A DNA stretch of 64,000 bases. It comes from Xanthobacter agilis. GTDB lineage: Bacteria > Pseudomonadota > Alphaproteobacteria > Rhizobiales > Xanthobacteraceae. Positions 1 to 8,336 of the stretch are shown here, piece after piece (positions within the stretch are counted from its first letter, which is position 1; every line of letters starts with the position of its first letter). The stretch is from assembly GCF_021730435.1 (NCBI RefSeq), contig NZ_JABWGX010000011.1:80891-144890 (forward strand). The letters are read 5' to 3'. The translations under genes and the position numbers were made by a program. Below the pieces are notes generated by a model that worked only from the letters and a program-made list of their open reading frames with translations, ran no database searches and was not told the DNA's origin.

Positions 1-1805
1 CGGATCTGCGCCTCGCCGAGCAGGCGCAGATCGACGCCGTTCAGCCGGACATGCCCGCTCGATGGCGAGAACTGGTTCTCGATGAGGCGCAGGATGGTGG
101 ACTTGCCCGAGCCGGACGGCCCCACCACCATCACCCGCTTGGGACAGTCGATGGACAGCGAGATCTTGTCGATGGCCGTGATCCCGCCCTCATAGCTGAA
201 GCTCACCTCATCGAAGCGCAGCGCATGCACCGGCCCGTCGATGGGCTCAGGCGTCTGCGGATCGGGCGCCGCGTCGGGCTTGGCGAGCAGCGCCTCCACC
301 CGCTCCAGCCCGCCGATACCCTGGATCAGCAGCGGCAACTGCGCGCCGATGAAGCCGGCGGCGCCACCGATGGTCAGCAGCAGCGTGATGAAGGCGACGA
401 TGGTGCCCGAGGACACGAGCCCGTCCACCGACTGCACGGCCCCCAGCGCGATCACCACCAGTTGCGCGGCGCTGACGCCGAAGCTGGTGGTGCGGCCCAC
501 GAGTCCCGAGGAGAAGTATTGATGGTAGCTCGACTTGAACAGCCGACCGAGCTGGCTCGTGAAGAACCGGGATTGCAGGTCGCGCAGCCCGAAAATGCGG
601 ATGACCCGCTGCATCAGCAAGGTTTCCTTGACGATGCGGGCAAGTTTTGAATCCTCGGCGCCGCGCTCGTAATTGAAGCGCACCGCCCGGCGGCTGAAGC
701 CGCGCGGCAGCCAGAAGGCGATGATGAGGGTCGCCAGGGTGGCGATCGCCAGATTCCGGTCCAAAGTGAAGGCGACCACCACCGAGCCGATCAGCATCAG
801 ACCCTTGGAGAACAGCCCCGGCACGGCCCAGATGACCGCCTTCTCCACCACCGTGAGGTCGTTGGAGAAATCGGCGATGATCTCGTCATTGTCGGCGCTC
901 GCCAGATCCCGGGCGTCGATATTGTTGATCTTCTTGAACATGCGCGCGCGCGTCTCATTCAAGATGCGCGGCCCGAGCTTGGCGACGGTGTAATCCAGCA
1001 GCACGCCGAACGCGGAGGAGGCAAGGAACCCCCAGATCAGATAGGATAGGTAAGTGCGGATAACCTCGACGTTGCTGGGCTTGATGCCGTCGTCGAACAA
1101 TCCCTGCAACCACACCGGTACCTTGACCGCATAAAGGATCTGCACCGCATTGGCGAGCAGGAAGAAGAACAGCAACATCTTGTGCGACGCGGCCGCCCGC
1201 ATCACCCACAAGACGAGATAGACCGGGCCCTTGTCCGACGCGTCAGGCTTGAGGGCGTCCTGCCACTTGAGTTCCAGCGCACCCGCGGAGAGACCGGTGG
1301 CGGCCTGGCTCGCGGCGTCGACCGATCCATCGACCCCCATGTTGCGCCCGAAGGCGGTGAAGCCCTTCGGCCCCTTGGTCCTCAGCAGGAATTCGACGAA
1401 AGCCGCCGCCCGGCGGACGTCCTTCTGGTCGACCTCGGGCAGCAGCAAGCGGCTGGCAAGTCCGGCCAGATCGTGCGCCTCCGCGCGCGGGATGCGCACC
1501 GGAGCCGCCTTCTTGCCATCCTCGCGCGCCACTTCCAGCAGCACCGAATGCAGCAGCCCGAGCCCCAGAAGGCCCCACGCCCCGCTCGGCATCGCCAGCT
1601 TGTAGGTGAACAGGTGACGGGCGAGCCGGCGGACCGGATCGCGCCGCGCTTCCTCGGGATCGGCCGCCATCGCCGCTTCGATGAAGCCGCCGTCCGGCTT
1701 CAGCGCGAGGCGCTCACAGGCGACGCCGTAGAGACGCCGCAGCTTGTGCAGCACCTCATCCTCAGTTTCATGTTTCTTGAACCAGTCGAAATGCCGGATG
1801 GACAT
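1..1805 (-). CDS. ABC exporter, fused permease and ATPase, partial
   Basis: The gene reads leftward from an ATG at 1805 and stays open to the window edge, so its C-terminus is missing. After about 190 soluble residues come several hydrophobic membrane segments (one begins MLLFFFLLANAVQI, others near residues 245-265, 310-345 and 420-460), then a nucleotide-binding domain with the Walker A motif GPSGSGKST near residue 570. This is the layout of an exporter half-transporter, which would pump a small molecule or peptide out across the inner membrane. The soluble N-terminal extension is longer than usual, and I do not recognise it. The gene lies 9 bp downstream of the thioesterase gene and next to NRPS genes, so export of the peptide product is the likely role. 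The ABC signature and Walker B motifs would lie beyond the edge. The substrate is inferred from context only. Confidence 0.85.
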   Translation of the reverse strand, partial: MSIRHFDWFKKHETEDEVLHKLRRLYGVACERLALKPDGGFIEAAMAADPEEARRDPVRRLARHLFTYKLAMPSGAWGLLGLGLLHSVLLEVAREDGKKAAPVRIPRAEAHDLAGLASRLLLPEVDQKDVRRAAAFVEFLLRTKGPKGFTAFGRNMGVDGSVDAASQAATGLSAGALELKWQDALKPDASDKGPVYLVLWVMRAAASHKMLLFFFLLANAVQILYAVKVPVWLQGLFDDGIKPSNVEVIRTYLSYLIWGFLASSAFGVLLDYTVAKLGPRILNETRARMFKKINNIDARDLASADNDEIIADFSNDLTVVEKAVIWAVPGLFSKGLMLIGSVVVAFTLDRNLAIATLATLIIAFWLPRGFSRRAVRFNYERGAEDSKLARIVKETLLMQRVIRIFGLRDLQSRFFTSQLGRLFKSSYHQYFSSGLVGRTTSFGVSAAQLVVIALGAVQSVDGLVSSGTIVAFITLLLTIGGAAGFIGAQLPLLIQGIGGLERVEALLAKPDAAPDPQTPEPIDGPVHALRFDEVSFSYEGGITAIDKISLSIDCPKRVMVVGPSGSGKSTILRLIENQFSPSSGHVRLNGVDLRLLGEAQI

Positions 1806-1814
1806 GGCGGCTCT

Positions 1815-2807
1815 TTATGATTTCCGAGGCGGATGGAGAGGAGCGGAAAGCGCGGCCTTACCGGCCGTCGGCGCCGCCGCGACCGTGGCGAGCGGGCCGG
1901 GTGCCCCCTCGCCTTTGCCGACCGCGTCCACGGCGATCAGAGGGGTCAGCAGGGCGGTAAAAGCGGGCGCGGCGCTGGTCCAGGGGAAGTGCCCGGCATC
2001 CAACGCCAGGAACCGGACCGGCCCCGCGCAGACCTCCCGCCACGCCTCAAGCTCATCCGCCGAAACCGAGGTGTCGCGCAGGAGGCGGATCACCGAGAGC
2101 GTGCAGCGGAGCGGTGGCGCAAGGCGCGGCCGATAGGTCTCGCAGGCTTGCAGGTCGGCGCGCAGCGCCGCCTCCTGCTGGTCGGCGAACGAAGCGCCAA
2201 GTTCAGTGCCAAGCTCAATGCCATGCTCGGCGCCGTGGTCGAAGCCCCCTTGGCCGAACCGCTCGCGAAGCTCAGCCAGCAGCGGCCCGCGCGGCAGCCG
2301 GTGCAGCGGCGCATCGCAGGGGGGCAGGCTGGGCGAGCGAAAGCCGGAGACGATGATCTGCATCCCCCGACTGGCCGGCACGTCCAGACGCTCCAGCGCC
2401 TGGGCAACCTCAAATGCGAGCAGGGCGCCGAAGCTGTTGCCCAGGAGGACGAGCGGCCCCCCGTCATCCTCCCCGGCACAGTGAACGATGGCCTCGGCGA
2501 GCATCCCCGCCAGGCGCCGCGCATCCGCGACCGGCGCGCCCGGTTCCGCCGGATCGTGCCCCGGCAGCACCACCGCGGCGACGTTGATGTGGTCCGGCAA
2601 CGCGTACGCGAGGCGGGCGCAGGACAGGATGGTGCCGCCGGCATGGGGAAAACAAATGACGGCTGGCGCGCCACGCCGGCGCCGGACCCACCGCAGCACC
2701 GAGGGCGCGCCGTCCGCGCGCTCGGGACCACCGGCCGCGCCAAGGATCTGCGTGCGCGTCGCCATCACCGCTTCGGCCCCTGGACGGCGGACGTCGATGT
2801 GTCGCAT
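1815..2807 (-). CDS. Type II thioesterase (GrsT/LgrE-like)
   Basis: This is an alpha/beta hydrolase of the stand-alone thioesterase family that edits NRPS carrier proteins by removing misloaded acyl groups. The visible family features are the N-terminal strand VICFPHAGGT, the nucleophile elbow GNSFGA (the GxSxG serine) and a late histidine in LDAGHFPW. About 330 residues from the ATG at 2807 is longer than the usual 240-260. A start at 2765 (MATRTQ) is possible, and the open frame continues upstream to 2885. The gene lies directly upstream of the ABC exporter in a leftward operon and is divergent from the PhyH-type dioxygenase. The NRPS operon nearby gives it an obvious partner. Confidence 0.85.
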   Translation of the reverse strand: MRHIDVRRPGAEAVMATRTQILGAAGGPERADGAPSVLRWVRRRRGAPAVICFPHAGGTILSCARLAYALPDHINVAAVVLPGHDPAEPGAPVADARRLAGMLAEAIVHCAGEDDGGPLVLLGNSFGALLAFEVAQALERLDVPASRGMQIIVSGFRSPSLPPCDAPLHRLPRGPLLAELRERFGQGGFDHGAEHGIELGTELGASFADQQEAALRADLQACETYRPRLAPPLRCTLSVIRLLRDTSVSADELEAWREVCAGPVRFLALDAGHFPWTSAAPAFTALLTPLIAVDAVGKGEGAPGPLATVAAAPTAGKAALSAPLHPPRKS

Positions 2808-2929
2808 CGTGCGGCCATCAAAATTGTCGCTCTCATGACGCCATCGGCGCGGCCCCGCCTGTCCCTCGAGCAGGCGCGAAGGCACGGCGCCACATGCACG
2901 TTCTCCCGCCGAACATCGGAGCAGCTCCC

Positions 2930-3796
2930 ATGCCGACCACGGTCGCCCCCATCGACGAGGACACCATCCAGACCCTCGACCGCGACGGCGCGGTCTGTCT
3001 GCGCGGCCGCTTCGATCGGCGATGGATCGAGCTCGCGGCGGCCGGCATCCGCCGCAACCTCGAGCACCCCTCGCCCCTGTTCCAGAGCTTCTCGCCGGAC
3101 GGGGGCGGCGCCTTCCACTCCGACATCTGGTCGCGGCGGCACATTCCGGAACTTGAGACGTTCGCGCTCGAATCGCCGTCCGCCGCCATCGCCGCCCGGT
3201 GCCTGCGCACCCGCAAGGTGCGCCTGCTGCAGGACACGTGGTTCCTGAAGAGCCCAGGCACGCAGGTGCGGACCCCCTGGCACCACGACAATGTCGTGCT
3301 CGGACCGTTCTGCTCCATCTGGGTCGCGCTCGACGCCATCCCGCGTGAAGCCGCGCTGGAGTTCGTGCGCGGCTCCCACCGCTGGAACCAGCTGTTCATG
3401 CCGGAAAGCTTCTTCGAGAAAGACGAGAAGGCCCTGCCGGCGGTGGAAGATTTCTATTCCCGTTACCATGGGAAACTCGATCTCTCCGCGAACGAGACCT
3501 TTTCCCGGCTTCCGGACATCGAGGCCAAGCGGAGCGACTATGACATCTTGAGTTGGGATCTGGAGCCCGGCGACTGCCTCGTCTTCCACGCCCGAACCCT
3601 GCATGGCGCGCCGGGCAACACCCTGGCCCACGACACGCGCCGCATGGTCACCCGCTGGGTGGACGAAACCGCGTTGCTCGCCCCCCACGGTGGCGCGGTG
3701 GTGGAGCGGCTGGCGGCGGAAGGCTTCGGCGTGGATCTCACGATCGGCGGTCCCATCCGAGGCGATCTGTTCCCCGTGATCGAGCCCCTCGCCTAG
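2930..3796 (+). CDS. PhyH-family Fe(II)/2-oxoglutarate dioxygenase
   Basis: Encodes a 288-residue phytanoyl-CoA-dioxygenase-like protein. The iron-binding HxD is visible in PWHHDNVVLGPF, with the distal histidine in VFHARTLHGAPGN and the 2-oxoglutarate-binding arginine nearby in RRMVTRW. Such enzymes hydroxylate (sometimes halogenate) amino acids or peptide precursors. Here an iron-ligand Asp is present, which argues for hydroxylation. The ATG at 2930 was chosen because GGAG lies 8 bp before it. An upstream ATG at 2894 has no such site. The gene is divergent from the thioesterase and shares its promoter region. Tailoring of an NRPS building block or product is inferred from context. Confidence 0.82.
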   Translation: MPTTVAPIDEDTIQTLDRDGAVCLRGRFDRRWIELAAAGIRRNLEHPSPLFQSFSPDGGGAFHSDIWSRRHIPELETFALESPSAAIAARCLRTRKVRLLQDTWFLKSPGTQVRTPWHHDNVVLGPFCSIWVALDAIPREAALEFVRGSHRWNQLFMPESFFEKDEKALPAVEDFYSRYHGKLDLSANETFSRLPDIEAKRSDYDILSWDLEPGDCLVFHARTLHGAPGNTLAHDTRRMVTRWVDETALLAPHGGAVVERLAAEGFGVDLTIGGPIRGDLFPVIEPLA

Positions 3797-3895
3797 AGCG
3801 TTTTCCGTTCGCACGGACTCACCCATCCGCGCCAGGTTTTCGGATTTACGCATTTTCTTCACGCGAACCGGAATCCACTTCGCTTGAAAAGGCTC
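3795..3895. repeat. Possible intergenic palindromic repeat element
   Basis: Just after the dioxygenase stop, a segment beginning GAGCGTTTTCCGTTCG contains interrupted complementary arms (CGTTCGCACGGACTC and CGCGAACCGGAATCC). It resembles short intergenic repeats I associate with Rhizobiales genomes. Only one copy was noticed in this window, so the repeat call is tentative. Confidence 0.25.
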
Positions 3896-3950
3896 GAAGC
3901 CGCGCGCCGTCCGCACGCCGGATGACGCTTCGGTCTTTTCAAGAAAGACG

Positions 3951-3992
3951 ACAACGCCCGGCGCGGGATCACAAAACCCGCGCGGGCGTTGT
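3951..3992. terminator. Long GC-rich hairpin, possible terminator
   Basis: The arms ACAACGCCCG-GCGCGGG and CCCGCGCGGGCGTTGT pair almost perfectly (one bulged G) around a 9-nt A-rich loop. On the minus side the stem is followed by a T-rich stretch, itself part of a second small hairpin (GTCTTTTC/GAAAGAC). The structure could stop transcription after the dioxygenase gene or from the right. Confidence 0.55.
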
Positions 3993-4445
3993 GGACGGCT
4001 GAAGGCGAGGCCGCCGGGCGGGCGCGCGCACTGCCTGGTCATGGCGCGCCGGGATGAATGTGGAGCCGCCGCCCTCGGCCAGCCAGCCATAGCGCACGCA
4101 TGTCGCGCAGACCTCAGACCCACCTTCCCCATAATCTGCGCCGTCTCCACCTGCCCGGCCCTCGCCGGAGCCTGGACGCTGACCGGCCGCGCCACCGGGC
4201 CGAAGGCAAATCTTCGGCGGCGACCGGCTGGAATGACCTCTTCTTGGGCACATGATCGGGAACCGCGTCGGTGAGACAGACGCGCGGCGCCCCACTTTGC
4301 CCGAAAAACGTGCGCAATGCTTGCGCAATCGATTCAGGATCAACTTTTGCTTAGGACAGGGCCAAGATATCATCGTCGAAACATGAAGCAACGGTGAAAG
4401 TATGGGCGGAATTGATATTTTTAGACCCATGCAGATATTTGGAAC

Positions 4446-4461
4446 CGGCCAAAAAGTTGCA
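4446..4461 (+). promoter_or_regulatory. Candidate sigma-54 promoter
   Basis: The segment CGGCCAAAAAGTTGCA has GG and GC separated by exactly 10 bp (GG 4447-4448, GC 4459-4460) and a good -12 element (TTGCA). The -24 element is only partly like TGGCAC. It ends about 60 bp before the small gene's start. No VnfA-type or TGT-N10-ACA box was found upstream. Confidence 0.35.
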
Positions 4462-4522
4462 GTTGCTCCTCAAAAACGGCCCTGCTAGCAAAACGACACA
4501 ACTTGTCGTAGGAGACAGTGCA

Positions 4523-4849
4523 GTGGCCAGCATGTTTATGACGATCTCTCGTTGTCACGTTAAGGCCGGAAGTGAAAAGGAAGCGCGCGCGCTCCTTGAA
4601 AAGGAAATGCTGCCCAACGACGGCAAGAAGCCGGGCGAAGTCATTGAAGGCCTCGTGGGCTTTGGACTTATGAAGTCCAAGAAAGACCCGTCCATGTACG
4701 GTATTGCCACCGTGTGGGAAAGCGAAGCGGCTTTCGACAAGATGGCTGCCAATCCGCGCGCCAAGGACGGCGGCGGCATCGTCGAGAAGCTCCAGAAGCT
4801 CTGCGACGGCGACGTCAAGGGTGAAGGTTTCTACATCGAAAGCCTCTGA
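4523..4849 (+). CDS. Small conserved-looking protein of unknown function
   Basis: Encodes about 108 residues beginning V/M-ASMFMTISRCHVKAG. The GTG at 4523 is chosen because AGGAG lies 8 bp upstream. The ATG at 4532 is too far from that site, and the longer frame from 4394 has no ribosome site and would start upstream of the candidate sigma-54 promoter. The alternation of a short strand, a lysine/glutamate-rich helix (SEKEARALLEKEM), and a second strand-helix half (MYGIATVWESEAAFDKMAA) resembles the small alpha/beta-barrel (ABM-like) fold. That is only an impression. It stands alone between two transcription units. The possible sigma-54 promoter would link it to nitrogen control. Confidence 0.7.
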   Translation: MASMFMTISRCHVKAGSEKEARALLEKEMLPNDGKKPGEVIEGLVGFGLMKSKKDPSMYGIATVWESEAAFDKMAANPRAKDGGGIVEKLQKLCDGDVKGEGFYIESL

Positions 4850-5061
4850 TACCGTCGGTGGCGGCCCCTGGCCGTCACCGCCCCTCTGTCGCTCCGGGAT
4901 GGGCCTTCGATCCCCGGCGTTTTTCGCGCCTGGATCAGGTCCGGACGACAGCTTGCGACAGAACCACGGTCGGCGTGATCCAAGCGCCGGCTCTGGTCGT
5001 TTCCGGATCGGGCCGGCATGACGCGCCCGTGGGCGCTGTGGTGGGTCGCGGCGGGGCTGAT

Positions 5062-5079
5062 CCGCCCGAAATCGGGCGG
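5062..5079. promoter_or_regulatory. Perfect inverted repeat upstream of NRPS operon
   Basis: CCGCCCGA-AA-TCGGGCGG, an 8-bp arm with an AA centre. It could be the end of the preceding transcript, an attenuator stem or an operator. No T-tract follows. Confidence 0.45.
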
Positions 5080-5084
5080 GCCGG

Positions 5085-5100
5085 GTGACTCAAGAGTCAC
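5085..5100. promoter_or_regulatory. Palindromic candidate operator upstream of NRPS operon
   Basis: GTGACTC-AA-GAGTCAC is a perfect 7-bp inverted repeat, followed 11 bp later by a further half-like GTGACAC. It lies about 52 bp before the first NRPS start codon and looks like a dimeric regulator site. The regulator is not identifiable here. Confidence 0.45.
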
Positions 5101-5151
5101 GCCGGCGCAAGTGACACGCGCTGGCTGTTTCCTGTTTTCAAGGGTTGAGAT

Positions 5152-8100
5152 GTGGCCCGAGGTCCGATCGCAGACATTTATGGCCTGACGGACATGCAAC
5201 GCGCGATGCTCGTGCGGTGTGTGACCTATCCCGATCAGCCTCTTTACACGGGTCAGTGGTGGGCGTTGCTAGATGGCGCGCTGGATGCGCCCGCATTCTG
5301 CGCGGCGTGGGCCGGCGTGGTCGCGCGCCATGGCGCGTTGCGCAGCGGCTTTCACTGGGAGCTCAAGGCCGATCCGGTCCAAGTGGTGCTCGACGCACCG
5401 GCGTTTCAGCTGGAACGCCGCGACTGGTCGGGGCAATCGGACTGGCGCCAGGCCCTCGACGCGCTGCTGGCGGACGACCGCGCGCACCCCTTTGACGTCA
5501 AGCGCGCGCCGTTGATGCGGGTGCGTCTGTTGACCCTCGCGAACGACCGCCATCTGCTGGTGTGGACGCGTCACCATCTGGTCGTGGACGGCTGGTCGCT
5601 CGGCGAGATCCTGGCCGAGGTGCTTGCCCTTTATCGCGGGCGCGCCGTGCCCCCGGCCCTGCAGTTCCGGCGCTATGTGGAATGGGACGAGCGCCGCGAC
5701 CGCGCCGCCGCGCGCGGGCATTGGAGCCATGTGCTCGACGGCTTCGTGCCGCACGAGGTGATCCGGGATCCCGCAGGGTCGGGACCACGGATCGGCGAGG
5801 TTGCGATCGATCTTCCAGCCGACGCGGCGGCGCGCATCGACCAGCTCACACGCACCGAGCGACTGACGCTGAGCACCCTGGTGGAAGGCGCCTGGGCGCT
5901 GGTGCTGGCGCGGGCGAGCGGCGCCGACGACGTGCTGTTCGGCTGCGTGGAGACGGTGCGGCCGCCGGAACTGCTGGGTGATCGCTCGGCCCATCTCGTG
6001 GGTCCGCAGATCGGCATCCTGCCGAACCGCGTGCTGCGCGACGCGACGCCCCTGCGCCCATGGCTGGCACGGCTCCAGGCGGCGCGGGTCGCCGGGCGCG
6101 AAGCCGGTCCGGTCGGCCTCGACACGGTCCGCGACCTGATCGGCCTGCCGCGCGAAGCGGTGCCGCTGCGCAGTCTCGTGGCGGTGCAGACCTATCCCCT
6201 GTCCCTCGCCAGCGCCTTTCGCGACGCGGGATTGACCCTTGCCACCAGCGGCGACGTCACCTTGCCCGACATGCCGCTCAACCTGATGGTTGAAATCGGC
6301 GACACTTTCCAGCTCCGCCTGATGTTCGACCAACGGCATGTGACCTCGGAGGAAGCCGAGCAGTATCTCGACATGCTCGCCACCGCCCTGCGGCATCTGC
6401 CGGAGAGTCTCGACCGGCCCGCCGATGCCCTCGACGTGCTACCCGCGTCGCGGCTGAGGCGGATCGAGGCGCAGCTTCAAGGGCGGCCCTTGCCGGCGCC
6501 CGAAGGCACGGTGGTGGAGCTCATCCTCGCCCGGATGTACGAGCGGCCCGAAGCCCCGGCGGTCATCGCCGGGGGCGACGTGTGGTCCTATGCGGATCTT
6601 TGCGCCCGCGCGGCGGGCGTGGCGGCGCGGCTCGCCGCGGCGGGCGTGGCGCGCGGCGCCCGCGTGGCCCTGCTGCTCGACCACGGCCCCCAGGCGATCG
6701 CCGCCATTCTCGGCATCCATTTCGCCGGCGCCGCTTATGTCCCGATCGATCCCGATGCGCCGGCGGAGCGGCGCGCGCTGATCCTGGACACCGCGGACGT
6801 CGCCGCGATCGTGACGAACCACGCGGCGGCGGACGCCTGTCCCGGCCGCGCGGTGGTGGCGATGGAGGATGCGCCGACCGCGCCGGATCTGCTGAAGTCC
6901 GTGCGCCCGCCGGCACCCGAGGACGAGGCCTATGTCGTCTTCACCTCGGGCTCCACGGGGCGCCCCAAGGGCGTCTGCGTCGGCCATGACAATCTGCGCT
7001 ATCATGTGGCGGCCAGCGCGGCGGAGAATGCCGATCTGCCGATCGGGCGCTTCCTGCTGACGTTCCCGCTGTTCTTCGACGGCGCGGTGACCGGCGTGTT
7101 CTGCACCCTTGCGGACGGCGGCGCCCTGGTGATGCCGACCCGCGCCGAGACGCGGGACGCGGATGCGCTGGTAACGCTCATCCGGACAAGCGCGGCAAGT
7201 CATGTCTGCATGATGCCTTCGCTGTGGGGCCTTCTGCTCGATGCCGCCGGACCACAGGGGCTGGCCGGTGTCCGCATGGCCAAGGTCGCGGCGGAGCCGT
7301 GTCCGCCGGCGCTGGTGGCGGCCCATGCCGCCCGCGCACCCCACGCCGTGCTGTGCAACGAATACGGCCCGACCGAAGCGACCGTGTGGGTCAGCGTCGA
7401 GCGCTGCCGGCCGGAAACGACGGGCGCCACGGTCGCCATCGGCCATCCCATTCCCGGCACCCGCCTGTTCGTGCTCGACCCGGACGGGCGCCCCTGCCCG
7501 TCCGGAACGGTGGGCGAATTGATGGTGACCGGGCCGCCGGTGGCGCGGGCCTATGTGGGCGCGGCGCCCGGAGTCGCGCTGCGCGGACCGCCCAACCCGT
7601 ACACGAACGACCCCGCCTTCGCCCCCACCTATCGCACCGGCGACCGGGTGGCGCTCGGCTTCGACGGACGGCTCGTCTTCCACGGCCGGCGGGACCGGCA
7701 GGTGAAGCTGAACGGCTACCGCGTCGAGCCCGGCGAGATCGAGGCCGCGCTGCTGGAACAGGCCGGCATCGCGGAAGCCGCCGTGGTGGTGGAAGAGACG
7801 GAGGGACGGCCGGCGCGGCTCGTGGCCCATATCGGCGCCCATCCCACGGCGCCCGATGACGAGGCCTTGCGCCTGCGGCTCGCGGCCCGGCTTCCCGCCT
7901 ACATGATGCCGCAGGCCTTCGTGCGGCATGGGCGTCTGCCGCGCACCGCCAACGGGAAGGTGGACGCGGCCGCCCTGCCGCTGGCCCCCGCGTGCGCGGT
8001 CGCCGCCGCGCCACCGGAAGGGGCGCTTGAAACGGCGCTCGCGGCCATCTGGGGCGAGCTGCTGGGGGTCGCGCGGGTCGGGCGGCATGATGATTTCTTC

Positions 8101-8307
8101 GCGCTGGGCGGCAGCTCCCTTATCGCCATGCAGATGATCGCCCGCGTGCGGCGCGACCTTGCCCGCCCCGCCACCCTGGCGGACCTGTTCGAAGCGCCGC
8201 AGATCGCCCGGCTGGCGGCGCGGCTTGACGCCCGCTCGGCGGCGGCGCCGGAGGCCGGGACCGGTCTGGCGGCGCGCCAACGCACGCGGGTGGAGTTGCC
8301 GTCATGA
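5152..8307 (+). CDS. Non-ribosomal peptide synthetase, single module C-A-T
   Basis: A 1051-residue NRPS with one complete module. The condensation domain (residues ~10-430) has an intact HHLVVDG motif near 142. The adenylation domain (~450-930) has FTSGSTGRPKG near 597, NEYGPTEATVW, YRTGDRV and the late core motif KLNGYRVEPGEIE. A carrier domain follows with the phosphopantetheine serine in FFALGGSSL near 985. By hand alignment to GrsA the specificity-pocket residues read D-G-T-C-K-A-E-V-W. I do not assign a substrate. Because it opens with a C domain, it needs an upstream acyl or aminoacyl donor, or the C domain is a starter type. The start is a GTG. The downstream NRPS is translationally coupled through a mini-ORF. 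Confidence 0.93.
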   Translation: MARGPIADIYGLTDMQRAMLVRCVTYPDQPLYTGQWWALLDGALDAPAFCAAWAGVVARHGALRSGFHWELKADPVQVVLDAPAFQLERRDWSGQSDWRQALDALLADDRAHPFDVKRAPLMRVRLLTLANDRHLLVWTRHHLVVDGWSLGEILAEVLALYRGRAVPPALQFRRYVEWDERRDRAAARGHWSHVLDGFVPHEVIRDPAGSGPRIGEVAIDLPADAAARIDQLTRTERLTLSTLVEGAWALVLARASGADDVLFGCVETVRPPELLGDRSAHLVGPQIGILPNRVLRDATPLRPWLARLQAARVAGREAGPVGLDTVRDLIGLPREAVPLRSLVAVQTYPLSLASAFRDAGLTLATSGDVTLPDMPLNLMVEIGDTFQLRLMFDQRHVTSEEAEQYLDMLATALRHLPESLDRPADALDVLPASRLRRIEAQLQGRPLPAPEGTVVELILARMYERPEAPAVIAGGDVWSYADLCARAAGVAARLAAAGVARGARVALLLDHGPQAIAAILGIHFAGAAYVPIDPDAPAERRALILDTADVAAIVTNHAAADACPGRAVVAMEDAPTAPDLLKSVRPPAPEDEAYVVFTSGSTGRPKGVCVGHDNLRYHVAASAAENADLPIGRFLLTFPLFFDGAVTGVFCTLADGGALVMPTRAETRDADALVTLIRTSAASHVCMMPSLWGLLLDAAGPQGLAGVRMAKVAAEPCPPALVAAHAARAPHAVLCNEYGPTEATVWVSVERCRPETTGATVAIGHPIPGTRLFVLDPDGRPCPSGTVGELMVTGPPVARAYVGAAPGVALRGPPNPYTNDPAFAPTYRTGDRVALGFDGRLVFHGRRDRQVKLNGYRVEPGEIEAALLEQAGIAEAAVVVEETEGRPARLVAHIGAHPTAPDDEALRLRLAARLPAYMMPQAFVRHGRLPRTANGKVDAAALPLAPACAVAAAPPEGALETALAAIWGELLGVARVGRHDDFFALGGSSLIAMQMIARVRRDLARPATLADLFEAPQIARLAARLDARSAAAPEAGTGLAARQRTRVELPS

Positions 8308-8336
8308 CGGTACGCCAACGGCCGGGCCGCATCTGA
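8304..8336 (+). other. 10-codon mini-ORF bridging the two NRPS genes
   Basis: The ATG at 8304 overlaps the stop of the first NRPS (ATGA). The reading frame encodes MTVRQRPGRI and ends in a TGA that overlaps the ATG of the second NRPS (TGATG). The second NRPS has no obvious ribosome site of its own. The arrangement looks like relay translational coupling, but expression of the peptide is not shown. Confidence 0.4.

Larger units (their letters stand above)
3797..4522. other. Intergenic region between the dioxygenase and a small gene
   Basis: About 725 bp without a convincing gene. It holds the possible repeat element, a long hairpin at 3951-3992 and, near its right end, an AT-richer stretch (about 4340-4440) and a candidate sigma-54 promoter. 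Open frames seen here on either strand lack recognisable domains and look accidental. Confidence 0.6.
4850..5151. other. NRPS operon leader region with twin palindromes
   Basis: A 302-bp gap with no gene. Its right part carries two perfect inverted repeats 5 bp apart (5062-5079 and 5085-5100) upstream of the GTG start of the first NRPS gene. No clear sigma-70 promoter or Fur-like box was recognised. Confidence 0.6.

Noticed and set aside
6439..8280. Long open frame (613 codons) on the minus strand opposite the first NRPS
   Set aside because: It is antisense to a gene with clear NRPS motifs. GC-rich DNA leaves such frames open, and the translation is low-complexity Arg/Gly/Ala/His.
8159..8335. 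N-terminal extension of the second NRPS into the first gene, or a frameshift joining the two
   Set aside because: The extension is out of frame with the intact carrier domain of the first NRPS. The C domain starts right after the ATG at 8336.
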